A stretch of 64,000 nt of DNA from positions 62,001 through 126,000 of the forward strand of contig JAJPJQ010000023.1 in assembly GCA_021324155.1 (NCBI GenBank), read 5' to 3'. Positions 27,538 through 35,986 of the stretch are shown one piece after another. Under the pieces are notes generated by a model. That model ran no database searches. It was given only the letters and a program-made list of their open reading frames with translations, and was not told the DNA's origin. The position numbers and the translations under genes are program-made. Position 1 is the first letter of the stretch. Each line of letters opens with the position of its first letter. Source of the stretch: Pseudomonadota bacterium. GTDB lineage: Bacteria; Desulfobacterota; Binatia; UBA9968.

Positions 27538-28710
27538 ATGATCCGCGACGTCAAACAGCTCGATATCGATGGCAAGCGCGTGTTCGTGCGCGTCGATTTC
27601 AACGTGCCGATCGAAAACGGCGAGATCACCGAGATGCATCGGATCGAGAGTACGCTGCCGACGCTCCGCTATATTTTGCCGAAGGCGAAAAAGTTGATCG
27701 TCGCCTCGCATCTCGGCCGTCCGGGAGGCAAGAAAAATCCCGAATATAGCCTCGCGCCCGTGCGCGCCGCGCTGGAGAAGCTGCTGGGATGCCCGGTCAC
27801 GCTCGCGCCGGATTGCATCGGACCGGAGGTCGAAGCGCTCGTCGGCCAAGCCGATCCAAAAGTCCTGCTGCTGGAAAATGTCCGTTTTCACAAAGAGGAA
27901 GAGAAAAATGATCCGGAGTTCTCGAAACGGCTCGCCGCGCTGGCCGATGTGTACGTCAACGACGCGTTCGGCGCGGCGCACCGCGCGCACGCTTCGACGG
28001 CGGGCATGGCGAAATGCTTCACCGAGAAAGGCGCCGGCCTGCTGCTCAAAAAAGAGCTCGACTATCTCGGGACGCTGCTCGCCAGTCCGGAGCGGCCGTT
28101 CGCCGCGATCCTCGGCGGCGCGAAAGTTTCCGACAAGATCGGCGTGATCAATAACCTCATGCCCAAGCTCGACAGCCTGCTGATCGGCGGCGGCATGGCA
28201 TACACGTTTTTGAAAGCCAACGGCGTATCGATCGGCCGTTCGCTCGTCGAAGAAGACCGGGTCGAGCTTGCGCGCGATCTTATCGCCAAGGCGAAACAAT
28301 CGAACATCGCCTTGCTGCTTCCGGTCGACCACGTCGCCGCCGAAGGGCGCGACAAGGATCCGGTCGCGGTCGGCGAGAATATCCCGCCGAAGCTGATGGG
28401 CCTCGATATCGGGCCGAAAACGATCGCGCTCTTCGGCGGTGCGATCAAAAAAGCCCGCATGATTCTCTGGAACGGTCCCGTCGGGCTTTTCGAAGACGAG
28501 AAATTCAGCGCCGGGACCAAAGCGGTCGCCCGCGCCGTGGTGGAGAGCGGCGCAGTAAGCATTGTCGCCGGAGGCGACACCGTCGCGGCGGTCGAGCAAG
28601 CCGGCGTCGGCGAGCGCATCACGCATCTCTCGACCGGCGGCGGCGCGACGCTGGAATTCCTCGAAGGCAAGAAGCTCCCGGGCATCGAAGCGCTTGAGGT
28701 CGCGCGGTGA
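27538..28710 (+). CDS. pgk: Phosphoglycerate kinase
   Basis: Pgk transfers the phosphate of 1,3-bisphosphoglycerate to ADP in glycolysis and runs in reverse in gluconeogenesis. The protein is 390 residues from the ATG at 27538; a GTG nine bases upstream is possible. Typical motifs are VFVRVDFNVPIENG at the N-terminus, ASHLGRPGG, and AILGGAKVSDKIGVI in the middle. The end overlaps the tpiA start by four bases. Confidence 0.97.
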   Translation: MIRDVKQLDIDGKRVFVRVDFNVPIENGEITEMHRIESTLPTLRYILPKAKKLIVASHLGRPGGKKNPEYSLAPVRAALEKLLGCPVTLAPDCIGPEVEALVGQADPKVLLLENVRFHKEEEKNDPEFSKRLAALADVYVNDAFGAAHRAHASTAGMAKCFTEKGAGLLLKKELDYLGTLLASPERPFAAILGGAKVSDKIGVINNLMPKLDSLLIGGGMAYTFLKANGVSIGRSLVEEDRVELARDLIAKAKQSNIALLLPVDHVAAEGRDKDPVAVGENIPPKLMGLDIGPKTIALFGGAIKKARMILWNGPVGLFEDEKFSAGTKAVARAVVESGAVSIVAGGDTVAAVEQAGVGERITHLSTGGGATLEFLEGKKLPGIEALEVAR

Positions 28711-29459
28711 CGCCGCTGGTCGTCGGCAACTGGAAGATGCACGGCGCGCTCGCCGAGGCTTCTACACTCGCGCGCGGGGTGGTCAACGGCGCGCGGGATG
28801 TTTCCGGGGTCGAGCTCGCGCTGGCGCCTCCTTTTACCTCGCTGCCGACGGTCGCGGCGATCACGCGCGACAGCGCCATCGCGCTCGCGGCCCAGAACGC
28901 CCACTGGGAGACGCGCGGCGCCTTCACCGGAGAGGTCAGCCCGGAAATGCTCCGCGAGCTCGGCTGCCGTTACGTTATTCTCGGCCATTCCGAGCGCCGC
29001 CATATCTTCACGGAAACCGACGAGATGGTCGCAAAGAAAGTCCCGGCGGCGATCGCCGCCGGTTTGCAGCCGATCCTCTGCGTGGGTGAGACGCTCGACG
29101 AGCGACAGGCGGACAAGACCGATGCGGTCGTCTCGCGCCAGCTCACCTCCGCATTGAAGGGTCTAAACAAAGGTGTTATAAAATTCGTCTCACTCGCGTA
29201 CGAGCCTGTGTGGGCGATCGGAACCGGCCATAACGCTACGCCGCAGCAGGTCGAGGAAGTCCATCGCGGCGTGCGCCGGGTGCTGGCTCAGCTCTGGGAC
29301 AAAGAACACGCCGGCGTCTGTCGCATTCTTTACGGCGGCAGCGTCAAGCCGGAAAACGCGGGGGAGCTGGCGGCGGTCCCAGAGCTCGACGGATTTCTTG
29401 TCGGCGGGGCGAGCCTTCAGGCGGACGGTTTTCTGAAAATCGCGCGGGCATTTCGATAG
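28707..29459 (+). CDS. tpiA: Triosephosphate isomerase
   Basis: TpiA interconverts dihydroxyacetone phosphate and glyceraldehyde 3-phosphate. The 250-residue protein has the active-site Lys in VVGNWKMHG, the catalytic His in ILGHSERR and the catalytic Glu in SLAYEPVWAIGTG. GTG is the start, in a GTGA overlap with the pgk stop. Confidence 0.97.
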   Translation: MTPLVVGNWKMHGALAEASTLARGVVNGARDVSGVELALAPPFTSLPTVAAITRDSAIALAAQNAHWETRGAFTGEVSPEMLRELGCRYVILGHSERRHIFTETDEMVAKKVPAAIAAGLQPILCVGETLDERQADKTDAVVSRQLTSALKGLNKGVIKFVSLAYEPVWAIGTGHNATPQQVEEVHRGVRRVLAQLWDKEHAGVCRILYGGSVKPENAGELAAVPELDGFLVGGASLQADGFLKIARAFR

Positions 29460-29463
29460 TCAT

Positions 29464-29841
29464 ATGATAATCGCAGTAACCATTATCCATATTATCGTCA
29501 GCATCGGCCTCATCCTGGTCGTGCTCTTGCAGACCGGCAAAGGCGCGGAGATGGGCGCCGTCTTCGGCGGCTCCAGCTCGACGATCTTCGGCAGCAGCGG
29601 CGCGGGGAATTTTCTCACGCGGCTCACGACCGGAATGGCGATCGTTTTCATGATCACGTCGTTGACGCTGGGATATTTTTCCGGCCGGCACTCGTCGACG
29701 AGCGTCTTCGACACGCGGAGCGAGTCCGCCCCGGCGAAACCGGCGCAGCCGATACCCGGAACGCCGCCGCAGGCGATTCCTAGTCCGGCGCCCGCGCAGC
29801 CGGCGCCCGCGCAGCCGACTCCGGCGCCGCAGAAGAAGTAG
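29464..29841 (+). CDS. secG: Preprotein translocase subunit SecG
   Basis: SecG is the small non-essential subunit of the SecYEG channel. The 125-residue protein has two membrane helices (MIIAVTIIHIIVSIGLILVVLLQ and TGMAIVFMITSLTLGYFSG) with the conserved GKGAEMGAVFGGSSSTIFGSSGAGNFL loop between them. An Ala/Pro/Gln-rich tail (SAPAKPAQPIPG and PAPAQPAPAQP) follows. It is four bases after tpiA and directly precedes the tRNA, a common gene order. Confidence 0.93.
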   Translation: MIIAVTIIHIIVSIGLILVVLLQTGKGAEMGAVFGGSSSTIFGSSGAGNFLTRLTTGMAIVFMITSLTLGYFSGRHSSTSVFDTRSESAPAKPAQPIPGTPPQAIPSPAPAQPAPAQPTPAPQKK

Positions 29842-29863
29842 ATAGGGGAACATGCCTTCCGAC

Positions 29864-29950
29864 GCGAGGATGGCGGAATTGGTAGACGCGCTAGTTTGAG
29901 GGGCTAGTGCCAGAAATGGCGTAGGGGTTCAAATCCCCTTCCTCGCACCA
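29864..29950 (+). tRNA. tRNA-Leu (anticodon GAG)
   Basis: An 87-base cloverleaf begins GCGAGGA and ends TCCTCGC-A-CCA, giving a perfect seven-pair acceptor stem with CCA encoded. The anticodon arm is CTAGT-TTGAGGG-GCTAG, so the anticodon is GAG (reads CUC/CUU). A long variable arm (GTGCCAGAAATGGCGT) identifies a type II tRNA, as expected for leucine. The T arm GGGGTTCAAATCCCC is perfect. Confidence 0.97.
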
Positions 29951-29996
29951 TCTCTTTTCTTTCCCAGCCCGCGAATCCGACCTCAAAAAGTTTCAT

Positions 29997-30025
29997 TTGA
30001 ACGCAGGCGTGCGTATCGGTAGAAT
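29997..30025 (+). promoter_or_regulatory. Candidate sigma-70 promoter for the polysaccharide locus
   Basis: TTGAAC (29997-30002), a 17-base spacer and TAGAAT (30020-30025, five of six) lie just after the tRNA. Transcription would begin near 30032, leaving a leader of about nine bases before the first glycosyltransferase ATG, which has no clear ribosome binding site. Confidence 0.5.
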
Positions 30026-30040
30026 CGCCGCTCACACGCC

Positions 30041-31219
30041 ATGCTCAGGGTCGGATATTATCTCAATTCAAATGCCGTCGGCGGCCTGGAGCGTCACGTG
30101 CTCACGTTGATCGAGCGGCTTCGCGGCGTGCATCACGTCGAAGTCTTCTGCGACGACGTTCCCGGCGCGGAGCATTTCCGCGCGGACCTTCGCGCGATCG
30201 ATATCGCGCCGCGCATGATGCGCGCGCACGCGGGATCGACGCGCGGAGTCGCCCGGCCGCTGATGGCAGGCCTGCCCGTCGCGCTCGAGGTCTGGAGCGC
30301 CTTCAAAACGGCGCGGCTCGATCTCGTCCATTTTCACGCCGGACAGCTGGGTCTCATGTACGCGCCCGCCGCGGCGGCCTGCGCCGCGGGCATCGCCTCG
30401 CGGATTCTTACCCTGCACAACCCGATCCTCCGTCATCCCGGCCTCCGCCGCGGCATCGACGCGCTGGCGCTTCGGTGTTTCAGCCGGATCGTAACGGTTT
30501 CCGAATATATGAAACACGAGCTGGTGCAGAAAAAAGGCGTCGCCGCCGACCGCATCTCCGTTATCCCGAACGGCGTCGAACCGAGAGAATTCGAAGCTAT
30601 TCCATCGCGATCCCAAGCGCTCGCGGAGCTCGGGCTGCAAGAAAACACCATGGCGGTCGGCCTCGTCGGCCGCTTGCATCACTTGAAGGGCGCCGATTAT
30701 TTGATCGAGGCGATTCCGCGCGTGCTGGCCTCCAAGCCGGATGTGAAATTCGTCTTCATCGGCGCGGGGCCGGAAGAGCAGTCGCTCAAAGCGCTCGCCG
30801 AACAACGAGCCGTAGCGGACGCGGTTCTTTTCGCCGGATACCGCCGCGATGCGCGCCGGCTGATGCCGGCCTTCGACATCGTTGTGCTGCCGTCGAGAGA
30901 TGAAGCGCAGTCGATCAGCCTGCTTGAGGCAATGGCTTGTCGGCGGCCCGTTGTTGCCGCTAACGTAGGCGGTGTGCCGGAAGTCGTGGACGATGGAATC
31001 ACCGGCTTGCTTTATCCCGCGGGGAATGTCCAAGCCCTCGCCGAAGCTGTCCTCGCACTGTTGAACGACGGCGGAAGAAGAAAAGCGATGGGCGAAGCCG
31101 GACGACAGCGGGTAGCAAATCGATTTTCCCGGCAATCGATGCTGCGCGCAACCGCGGCGCTTTACGAGCACCCGGCGGGACCGGCCTCGCTCGAAACGGC
31201 GCCTGGAGCCGGCGCATGA
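30041..31219 (+). CDS. Family 4 glycosyltransferase (copy 1)
   Basis: This 392-residue protein has the two Rossmann domains of GT4 retaining glycosyltransferases. The N-terminal VGYYLNSNAVGGLERHV segment carries the glycine-rich acceptor loop. VFHFHAG-type strands follow (DLVHFHAGQLGL). The C-terminal donor-binding motif is ALAEQRAVADAVLFAGYRRDARRLMPAFDIVVLPSRDEAQSISLLEAMACRRPVVAANVGGVPE, with the E-x7-E arrangement. It would add a sugar from a nucleotide donor during polysaccharide assembly. It is closely related in sequence to the gene at 38776-39927 at the other end of the locus. Confidence 0.88.
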   Translation: MLRVGYYLNSNAVGGLERHVLTLIERLRGVHHVEVFCDDVPGAEHFRADLRAIDIAPRMMRAHAGSTRGVARPLMAGLPVALEVWSAFKTARLDLVHFHAGQLGLMYAPAAAACAAGIASRILTLHNPILRHPGLRRGIDALALRCFSRIVTVSEYMKHELVQKKGVAADRISVIPNGVEPREFEAIPSRSQALAELGLQENTMAVGLVGRLHHLKGADYLIEAIPRVLASKPDVKFVFIGAGPEEQSLKALAEQRAVADAVLFAGYRRDARRLMPAFDIVVLPSRDEAQSISLLEAMACRRPVVAANVGGVPEVVDDGITGLLYPAGNVQALAEAVLALLNDGGRRKAMGEAGRQRVANRFSRQSMLRATAALYEHPAGPASLETAPGAGA

Positions 31220-31248
31220 AACTGGTCCGCCGGTAATCACCGCATACG

Positions 31249-32673
31249 ATGCACCGACAAGCGCTTTTTCCCCGCCTACTCGTTGTCATCGACGCGCTGA
31301 CGGTCACCGCCGCCTTCGTCGCATCGTACTATCTCCGAAGGCTGATTCCGCACATGGGATTCAGGCCGCTCGGCCCCATTGACCATTATCTCTGGATTCT
31401 TCTCGCGACGATTCCGATCTGGTGGTTCCTTCTGTTTCTGAACGGGGCGTACACGACAAAAGTGGAGCGTCCGTTGGCGATCGTTCGGGTCGCGCTTGTC
31501 GTCGGTATCGGCGGGCTTTTAACGCTCGCGCTGCTGTTATTCCTCATTAAATTCGAGACCTTTAACCGCAGCCTACTCGTGCTTTTCGTCGCCGTCGAGA
31601 CCGCGATGCTCGCGGTGACGCGCATCGCCTTCGCGTCATGGGTCGCCCTGTCGCGCCGGTCAGGACGGACCGCGCGGCATGCGCTCGTCGTCACCGCGGA
31701 TGACCCGGAATCCCGCCGCGAGGCTGGGCTTTTGCTCGAGCGCATGCGGCGGAACCCGAGCGACGGCGTCGCGCCCATCGGCGTTCTCACCTTCGGCCCG
31801 GCTTGGGAGAAAAAAGATCTCGAAGGTCTCGCGATTAATGGCGGCGTAGAGAAGCTCGCGGACCTGCTCCACCAAGCCGTCGTGGACGAAGTCTACTTCG
31901 TGGTTCCGCCGGCGATGCTCGAGCAGGTGAGCGACTATTTGAAATTATGCGAAGAGCTCGGCGTGGAATGTAAAGTACTGGCCCGGCTCTACCGGCCCAC
32001 ACTCGCCCGTCCCTATCTCGAAGTCTCATACGATATGCCGTTCTTTTCCTTCGCGCCAACGCCGCTCTACGTCGGCCAGCGCTATGCCAAATCGGTATTC
32101 GACTTCTTCGGTGCGCTCGCGCTTCTCGCCGTGTTCGCGCTGCCGATGGCGCTGATCGCGATTCTCGTCAAGCTCACTTCGCGCGGTCCGGTGCTCTTCC
32201 GGCAGGAGCGCGGCGGACTCCACGGCCGGCGCTTTTGCATGAACAAATTCCGCACCATGGTCGTCGGCGCGGAAAACCTGCAAGCCGGATTGGCCGGACG
32301 AAATCAAATGTCCGGCCCCGTGTTCAAGCTAGCGAAAGATCCGCGCGTTACGCCGATCGGCGGCTGGCTTCGCCGCACCAGCATCGACGAGCTGCCGCAG
32401 ATCATGAATGTGTTGAAGGGCGACATGAGCCTGGTCGGGCCCAGGCCGCTGCCGCTGAGCGAAAGCGCCGCGATCGAAGGCCCGCTGCGGCGCCGCTTCT
32501 CGATGAAGCCCGGCATGACGGGATTATGGCAAGCTAGCGGCAGGAGCAGCGTCGATTTTCACGATTGGATGCGCCTCGACCTGGAGTACGTCGACAACTG
32601 GTCGCTGCGTCTGGACGCGCAGATTCTGCTGCGCACGGTGATCGCCGTGCTTACAGGCAAGGGCGCGCACTAG
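31249..32673 (+). CDS. Polyprenyl-phosphate sugar-1-phosphate transferase (initiating glycosyltransferase)
   Basis: This 474-residue protein has the layout of the WbaP/WcaJ group: four N-terminal membrane helices, a cytoplasmic CoA-binding-like Rossmann domain around [17 protein letters not shown], a fifth helix ([24 protein letters not shown]) and the C-terminal catalytic domain. That domain contains [47 protein letters not shown] and [19 protein letters not shown]. Such enzymes transfer a sugar phosphate to undecaprenyl phosphate and start repeat-unit synthesis. Confidence 0.92.
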   Translation: MHRQALFPRLLVVIDALTVTAAFVASYYLRRLIPHMGFRPLGPIDHYLWILLATIPIWWFLLFLNGAYTTKVERPLAIVRVALVVGIGGLLTLALLLFLIKFETFNRSLLVLFVAVETAMLAVTRIAFASWVALSRRSGRTARHALVVTADDPESRREAGLLLERMRRNPSDGVAPIGVLTFGPAWEKKDLEGLAINGGVEKLADLLHQAVVDEVYFVVPPAMLEQVSDYLKLCEELGVECKVLARLYRPTLARPYLEVSYDMPFFSFAPTPLYVGQRYAKSVFDFFGALALLAVFALPMALIAILVKLTSRGPVLFRQERGGLHGRRFCMNKFRTMVVGAENLQAGLAGRNQMSGPVFKLAKDPRVTPIGGWLRRTSIDELPQIMNVLKGDMSLVGPRPLPLSESAAIEGPLRRRFSMKPGMTGLWQASGRSSVDFHDWMRLDLEYVDNWSLRLDAQILLRTVIAVLTGKGAH

Positions 32674-32900
32674 GCGCGGCTTAAGTTTTCCAGATAAGCG
32701 ACAATATTATCCACCGAGGCGGTGATGCGCCCCAGCGGCGCGTCTTCCGGGATCGATACGCCGAACTCGTTTTCCAGCGCGACGACGACTTCCAGCATTT
32801 TCAGCGACTCGAGGTTCAACCGCGTGCGCTCGAGGTCCGCCTCGGGGCCGAGCACGCGCCGGAGAATTTGCACGACCCGCTCTCTCCTTGTCGCCGCCAT
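32670..32900 (-). CDS. Acyl carrier protein
   Basis: This 76-residue protein has the four-helix ACP pattern. The site for 4'-phosphopantetheine is the Ser in LNLESLKMLEVVVALENEFG, where the usual DSL is ESL. It ends NIVAYLENL. It follows the acyl-activating ligase with no gap, so the two are coupled and probably act as a pair: the ligase loads an acyl group onto this carrier. It lies on the strand opposite to the surrounding polysaccharide genes. Confidence 0.85.
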   Translation of the reverse strand: MAATRRERVVQILRRVLGPEADLERTRLNLESLKMLEVVVALENEFGVSIPEDAPLGRITASVDNIVAYLENLSRA

Positions 32901-34361
32901 TCAACTCTCCGCGGCGCCGCGGCGCGGCTTGCCGGTCGCGGTTTTGGGGATGTCGCTCACGAACTCGACGCCGCGCAGCATGAAAAAGACCGACAGCTGC
33001 TCGTTCACGTAGTCGAGAATCTCTTTCTGCGCCGCCGCGCTGCCGCTGCGCAGCTTTATTTTCGCGCGCGGCGCTTCGCCGAAACGCGCATCGGGCGCGC
33101 CGTAGACGAGCGCCTCGTCCACGGCCGGGTGTGTGAGAAGGATTTCCTCGAGACGCTGCGGATGCACCTTTACGCCCGCGACGTTGATGATGTCGGTCGT
33201 CCGGCCGACGATCCAGTAATAGCCTTCGGCGTCGCGGCGCGCGAGGTCGCTCGTCCTGAACCAGCCGTTCTCTAGCACCTCTTCCTTCATCCGCCACGGC
33301 TTGTAATATGCGTCGAACAGACCCGGCCCGCGCACCAGAAGATCTCCAACAGCGTCCGGACCGCCGGCGTCGTCCGGAACGCCTTCGAGCTTGAATTCGT
33401 ATCCCCCGGTCGGTCGGCCGATCGATCCGCGCTTGGAAACGTCTTCGTTCCAATTCGAGCTCGCGCGGGCGCATTCGCCGGAGCCGTAGTATTGAACGAT
33501 CTCCCTGCCGAAGCGGCGGCGAAACGCTTCCGCGGTCGCCGCCGGGATCGCGGCGCTCGTACTCACGAAGTGCTTGACATTCCGCAGATCGTCCGCCGCG
33601 AGCGACTCCTCGTTCACCATCATCCTGTACGTGAGCGGCGCGGCATAGATCTGCGCGATGTGGTGTCGACGCAGCAGGTCGGCGAGTCCGCGGGTATCGG
33701 TTGCGCCGCCGAGAATCATGCAAGCGCCCATCGACACGAACAGCACGGGGCTCACGAAATTCATCGTGAGCGGCTGCAGCCACAGGACGGTCTCGTGATC
33801 GCCGAGCGGCAGATCGTCGCGTTGCGCGCGCACGCGCTGAATCAGCGTCGTGTGCGAGATGACGATGCCTTTTGCCACGGCGGTAGTGCCGGAGCTAAAG
33901 CGGATGATCGCAGGATCGAGCTGCAATAACCGAGCGCGCTCGGCGGCCGGAGTGTCGCGGACGGCGCAGGCGCCGAAGCCCGCGCGCGCGATGGCGTGCA
34001 AAGAACGCCGCTCGTACTTCGCCGGCAGCGACGGCTCGAGCTGCGCGTCGCAGCAGAACGCGTCGACTGAGATATCATCCGCGAGGCGCGCGATTTCCGC
34101 GGCGGTGAGAGCCGCCGGCATCGGCACCGCGACCGCGCCCAGCCGCAGCGCCGCGAAGAACGCAACGACGAATTCCGCGCAGTTGGGAAAAAGCAGCCCG
34201 AGCTTGTCGCCGGCTGCGACACCGAGCGCCTGCAGCTCGTCGGCGAGCGTTTCGACGGCGGCGTGGAGCTCGGCGTAGCGAACGCTCCGATCGCCGTCGA
34301 CGAGCACGATTTTTTCCGGCCACTCGTGCGCGGCTTCGGCGAGGACGGAATAGACGTTCAT
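32901..34361 (-). CDS. AMP-dependent acyl-activating ligase
   Basis: The protein is 486 residues from the ATG at 34361; the GTG at 34391 would add ten residues. ANL-superfamily motifs are present: the P-loop-like IIRFSSGTTAVAKGIVISH, YYGSGECA in place of the usual YG-x-TE, GWFRTSDLARRDAEGYYWIVGRTTDIINVAGVKVHP, and the C-terminal lysine region KTATGKPRR. These enzymes make acyl-AMP and transfer the acyl group to CoA or a carrier protein. The adjoining ACP gene makes carrier loading the likelier outcome. The substrate is unknown. Confidence 0.88.
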   Translation of the reverse strand: MNVYSVLAEAAHEWPEKIVLVDGDRSVRYAELHAAVETLADELQALGVAAGDKLGLLFPNCAEFVVAFFAALRLGAVAVPMPAALTAAEIARLADDISVDAFCCDAQLEPSLPAKYERRSLHAIARAGFGACAVRDTPAAERARLLQLDPAIIRFSSGTTAVAKGIVISHTTLIQRVRAQRDDLPLGDHETVLWLQPLTMNFVSPVLFVSMGACMILGGATDTRGLADLLRRHHIAQIYAAPLTYRMMVNEESLAADDLRNVKHFVSTSAAIPAATAEAFRRRFGREIVQYYGSGECARASSNWNEDVSKRGSIGRPTGGYEFKLEGVPDDAGGPDAVGDLLVRGPGLFDAYYKPWRMKEEVLENGWFRTSDLARRDAEGYYWIVGRTTDIINVAGVKVHPQRLEEILLTHPAVDEALVYGAPDARFGEAPRAKIKLRSGSAAAQKEILDYVNEQLSVFFMLRGVEFVSDIPKTATGKPRRGAAES

Positions 34362-34450
34362 GAGGTCGCGTCGCGGGATTTTCCGATACACTTACAAGAA
34401 ACCGTCCGATTTGCAAATTATCCGCCTGCTTGATAACGCCTGTTAAATTC

Positions 34451-35305
34451 ATGGAGGTTCGTTCCAGCCGCTTCCGGGCGAAGCTCAGCTTCTACAGAGA
34501 CCGCGGCATCACCGTTTTCAAAACCCTCTCCGGTAAAAAGCTCACGATCGACGATCTCCGCGTCGCGCGCGAGCCGGCGCTCGTCGAGCGCGGGGAAAAC
34601 GACGAAGGATTGATCATCGCGTTCACCGGTCTCGACGACCGGCTCTTCCTCCGCGTCTACGAATTTTTCGACACGACGAAATCGCTCGGCTACAGCCGCA
34701 TTCTGCTGCGCGACAAATACCGCCTCTGGTATCAGCACGGCATCGACGCCAGGCGGCCGGACTTTCCCAGCCTGATCGCCTATCTCGAAAGCGAGATCGC
34801 CGCGCTGAAGCCGCAAAAGGTCATGTGTTTGGGTACGTCGAGCGCAGGGTTGGTGGCGATCGCCGCCGGCCACGCGCTCGGCGCCGATTACGTCCATGCC
34901 TTCGCGCCGCAGACTTTCGTCGACACGAGCCTGGCGACGATTCGCAAGAGCCGCTACAAGCGCTCGCATCTGCGCCTGCGCTTTTCGCGCCGCGCGAGCG
35001 GCGAGCCGCTGGATCTCGTTCCGCGCCTGAAAGTCTCGAACGGCAAGACGCGCTATTTCCTGCATTACTGCGCCGCCAGCAGACGCGACGAGGAGCACGC
35101 GCAGCGGCTCGCCGGGCTGCCCGGCGTCGTCTTGATGGCCTATCCGTGCTCGGCGCACGCGATCGGCATTTTTCTCGCAAAAAAAGATTTTTTGAGGCAA
35201 ACACTGGATTTCGCCAATCAAGAAAATCTCGTTGAGTCCTCTCGCGCGGCGTTCGGCGACGGCATCCGGATTTCGGACGCCTATTCACCCCAACCGCTCG
35301 TATGA
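34451..35305 (+). CDS. Alpha/beta hydrolase-like protein in the polysaccharide locus
   Basis: The protein is 284 residues from the ATG at 34451; a TTG further upstream is unlikely. A CLGTSSAGLVAIAAG elbow near residues 126-140 resembles the nucleophile turn of alpha/beta hydrolases, with Ser131 as the best candidate. A late CSAHAIGIF carries a possible catalytic histidine. Related proteins are seen beside glycosyltransferases, where they may remove or transfer acyl groups. It is divergent from the acyl ligase gene, and its stop overlaps the start of the truncated glycosyltransferase that follows (ATGA), which shows the original operon order. Confidence 0.6.
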   Translation: MEVRSSRFRAKLSFYRDRGITVFKTLSGKKLTIDDLRVAREPALVERGENDEGLIIAFTGLDDRLFLRVYEFFDTTKSLGYSRILLRDKYRLWYQHGIDARRPDFPSLIAYLESEIAALKPQKVMCLGTSSAGLVAIAAGHALGADYVHAFAPQTFVDTSLATIRKSRYKRSHLRLRFSRRASGEPLDLVPRLKVSNGKTRYFLHYCAASRRDEEHAQRLAGLPGVVLMAYPCSAHAIGIFLAKKDFLRQTLDFANQENLVESSRAAFGDGIRISDAYSPQPLV

Positions 35306-35340
35306 CGGATCCGTTCATCGACATCGTCGTGTCTACCTAG
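35302..35340 (+). pseudogene. Stump of a second family 2 glycosyltransferase
   Basis: After the hydrolase the frame from ATG at 35302 reads MTDPFIDIVVST and stops at TAG 35338-35340. The intact glycosyltransferase at 35987 starts MSDPFIDVVVPTYNRR. The two starts agree at 31 of 39 bases, and the TAG takes the place of the TAC tyrosine codon of the PTYNR motif. The start is also coupled to the preceding gene by an ATGA overlap. I read this as the remnant of a duplicated glycosyltransferase gene whose body was lost when the following segment was inserted. Confidence 0.7.
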
Positions 35341-35816
35341 AAGACACGAAGTCACAAACGCAGCCTTTTATTTGTGACCGAAATCTTAATCCACCAATAC
35401 TAGGTCGCTATCGTATTGCTGTAAAAATATCGTCTGCATTCAACCTCAAGCGTTATCGGAACTCTGGGCAATCGGGATGGGGAATCCGGGTCTGGCCAAC
35501 AGATCACGCCTATATTCTGGCGTTTACAGTAAGCGACTCGAACGATCTTCAATGGCGAGCAACCATTGATGGCGTAACCCCGCAGTGGAATGTGATTCGA
35601 CAGATAGACCGGACGGCAACGCATCGTTATACAGTTCAAATGGAAAGCGACGGCACATTCACTTTGCTTCTGGATGGAAATGTTGAAGCATCGGGAATTA
35701 CCGCCGGTCCGCCAACACTGTGGGCGAACGGCTTTCATCGCGGGGAACTGCGTACCCAGGCGTTACAAAGCGGCAAACATTTGAACACCGTGTTCGATGA
35801 TGTTGTAGGTCGGTAA
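35341..35816 (+). pseudogene. Lower-GC fragment encoding a lectin-like (concanavalin/LamG-type) domain end
   Basis: One open frame runs through this stretch to a TAA at 35814-35816 but has no plausible start codon, since the only upstream start is a TTG inside the hydrolase gene. The translation has many short beta strands (GRYRIAVKISSAF, RYTVQMESDGTFTLLLDG, NTVFDDVVGR) and ends in the style of concanavalin A-like lectin/glucanase folds. By hand count GC is about 49% for 35341-35820 against about 65% in the neighbouring glycosyltransferase start. It also contains an 8-bp inverted repeat GTCACAAA/TTTGTGAC (35351-35378). It looks like a transferred gene fragment. Confidence 0.55.
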
Positions 35817-35890
35817 ATCTGCCGTTCGACAGAACTGCTAACCGCGTTCTGTGAATCCTGGCGAACGCACGAGCTTAAGTTGCAGCGCAC

Positions 35891-35919
35891 AAGGCGCGGG
35901 CGAATACCGCCCGCGCCTT
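35891..35919 (+). terminator. GC-rich hairpin, probable terminator after the inserted fragment
   Basis: AAGGCGCGGGCG (35891-35902) and CGCCCGCGCCTT (35908-35919) are perfect inverted copies with a five-base loop AATAC. TGCTTTGC follows, so the U-tract is short and interrupted. It lies between the lectin-like fragment and the intact glycosyltransferase and would end transcription coming from the fragment. Confidence 0.55.
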
Positions 35920-35986
35920 TGCTTTGCAGAAGAAAGCAGTTATCTTGGCTCGGACTTTATCGAGGGTAACTAACGCCCTTTACGGT

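Noticed and set aside
27487-28626. A 379-codon minus-strand open frame over pgk
   Set aside because: Antisense shadow of pgk; no motif and Arg/Asp-rich noise.
35232-35816. The full 194-codon frame that includes the lectin-like fragment as a real gene
   Set aside because: It starts with TTG inside the hydrolase gene, and its first 35 codons are only a second reading of that gene. I keep just the 35341-35816 part as a fragment.
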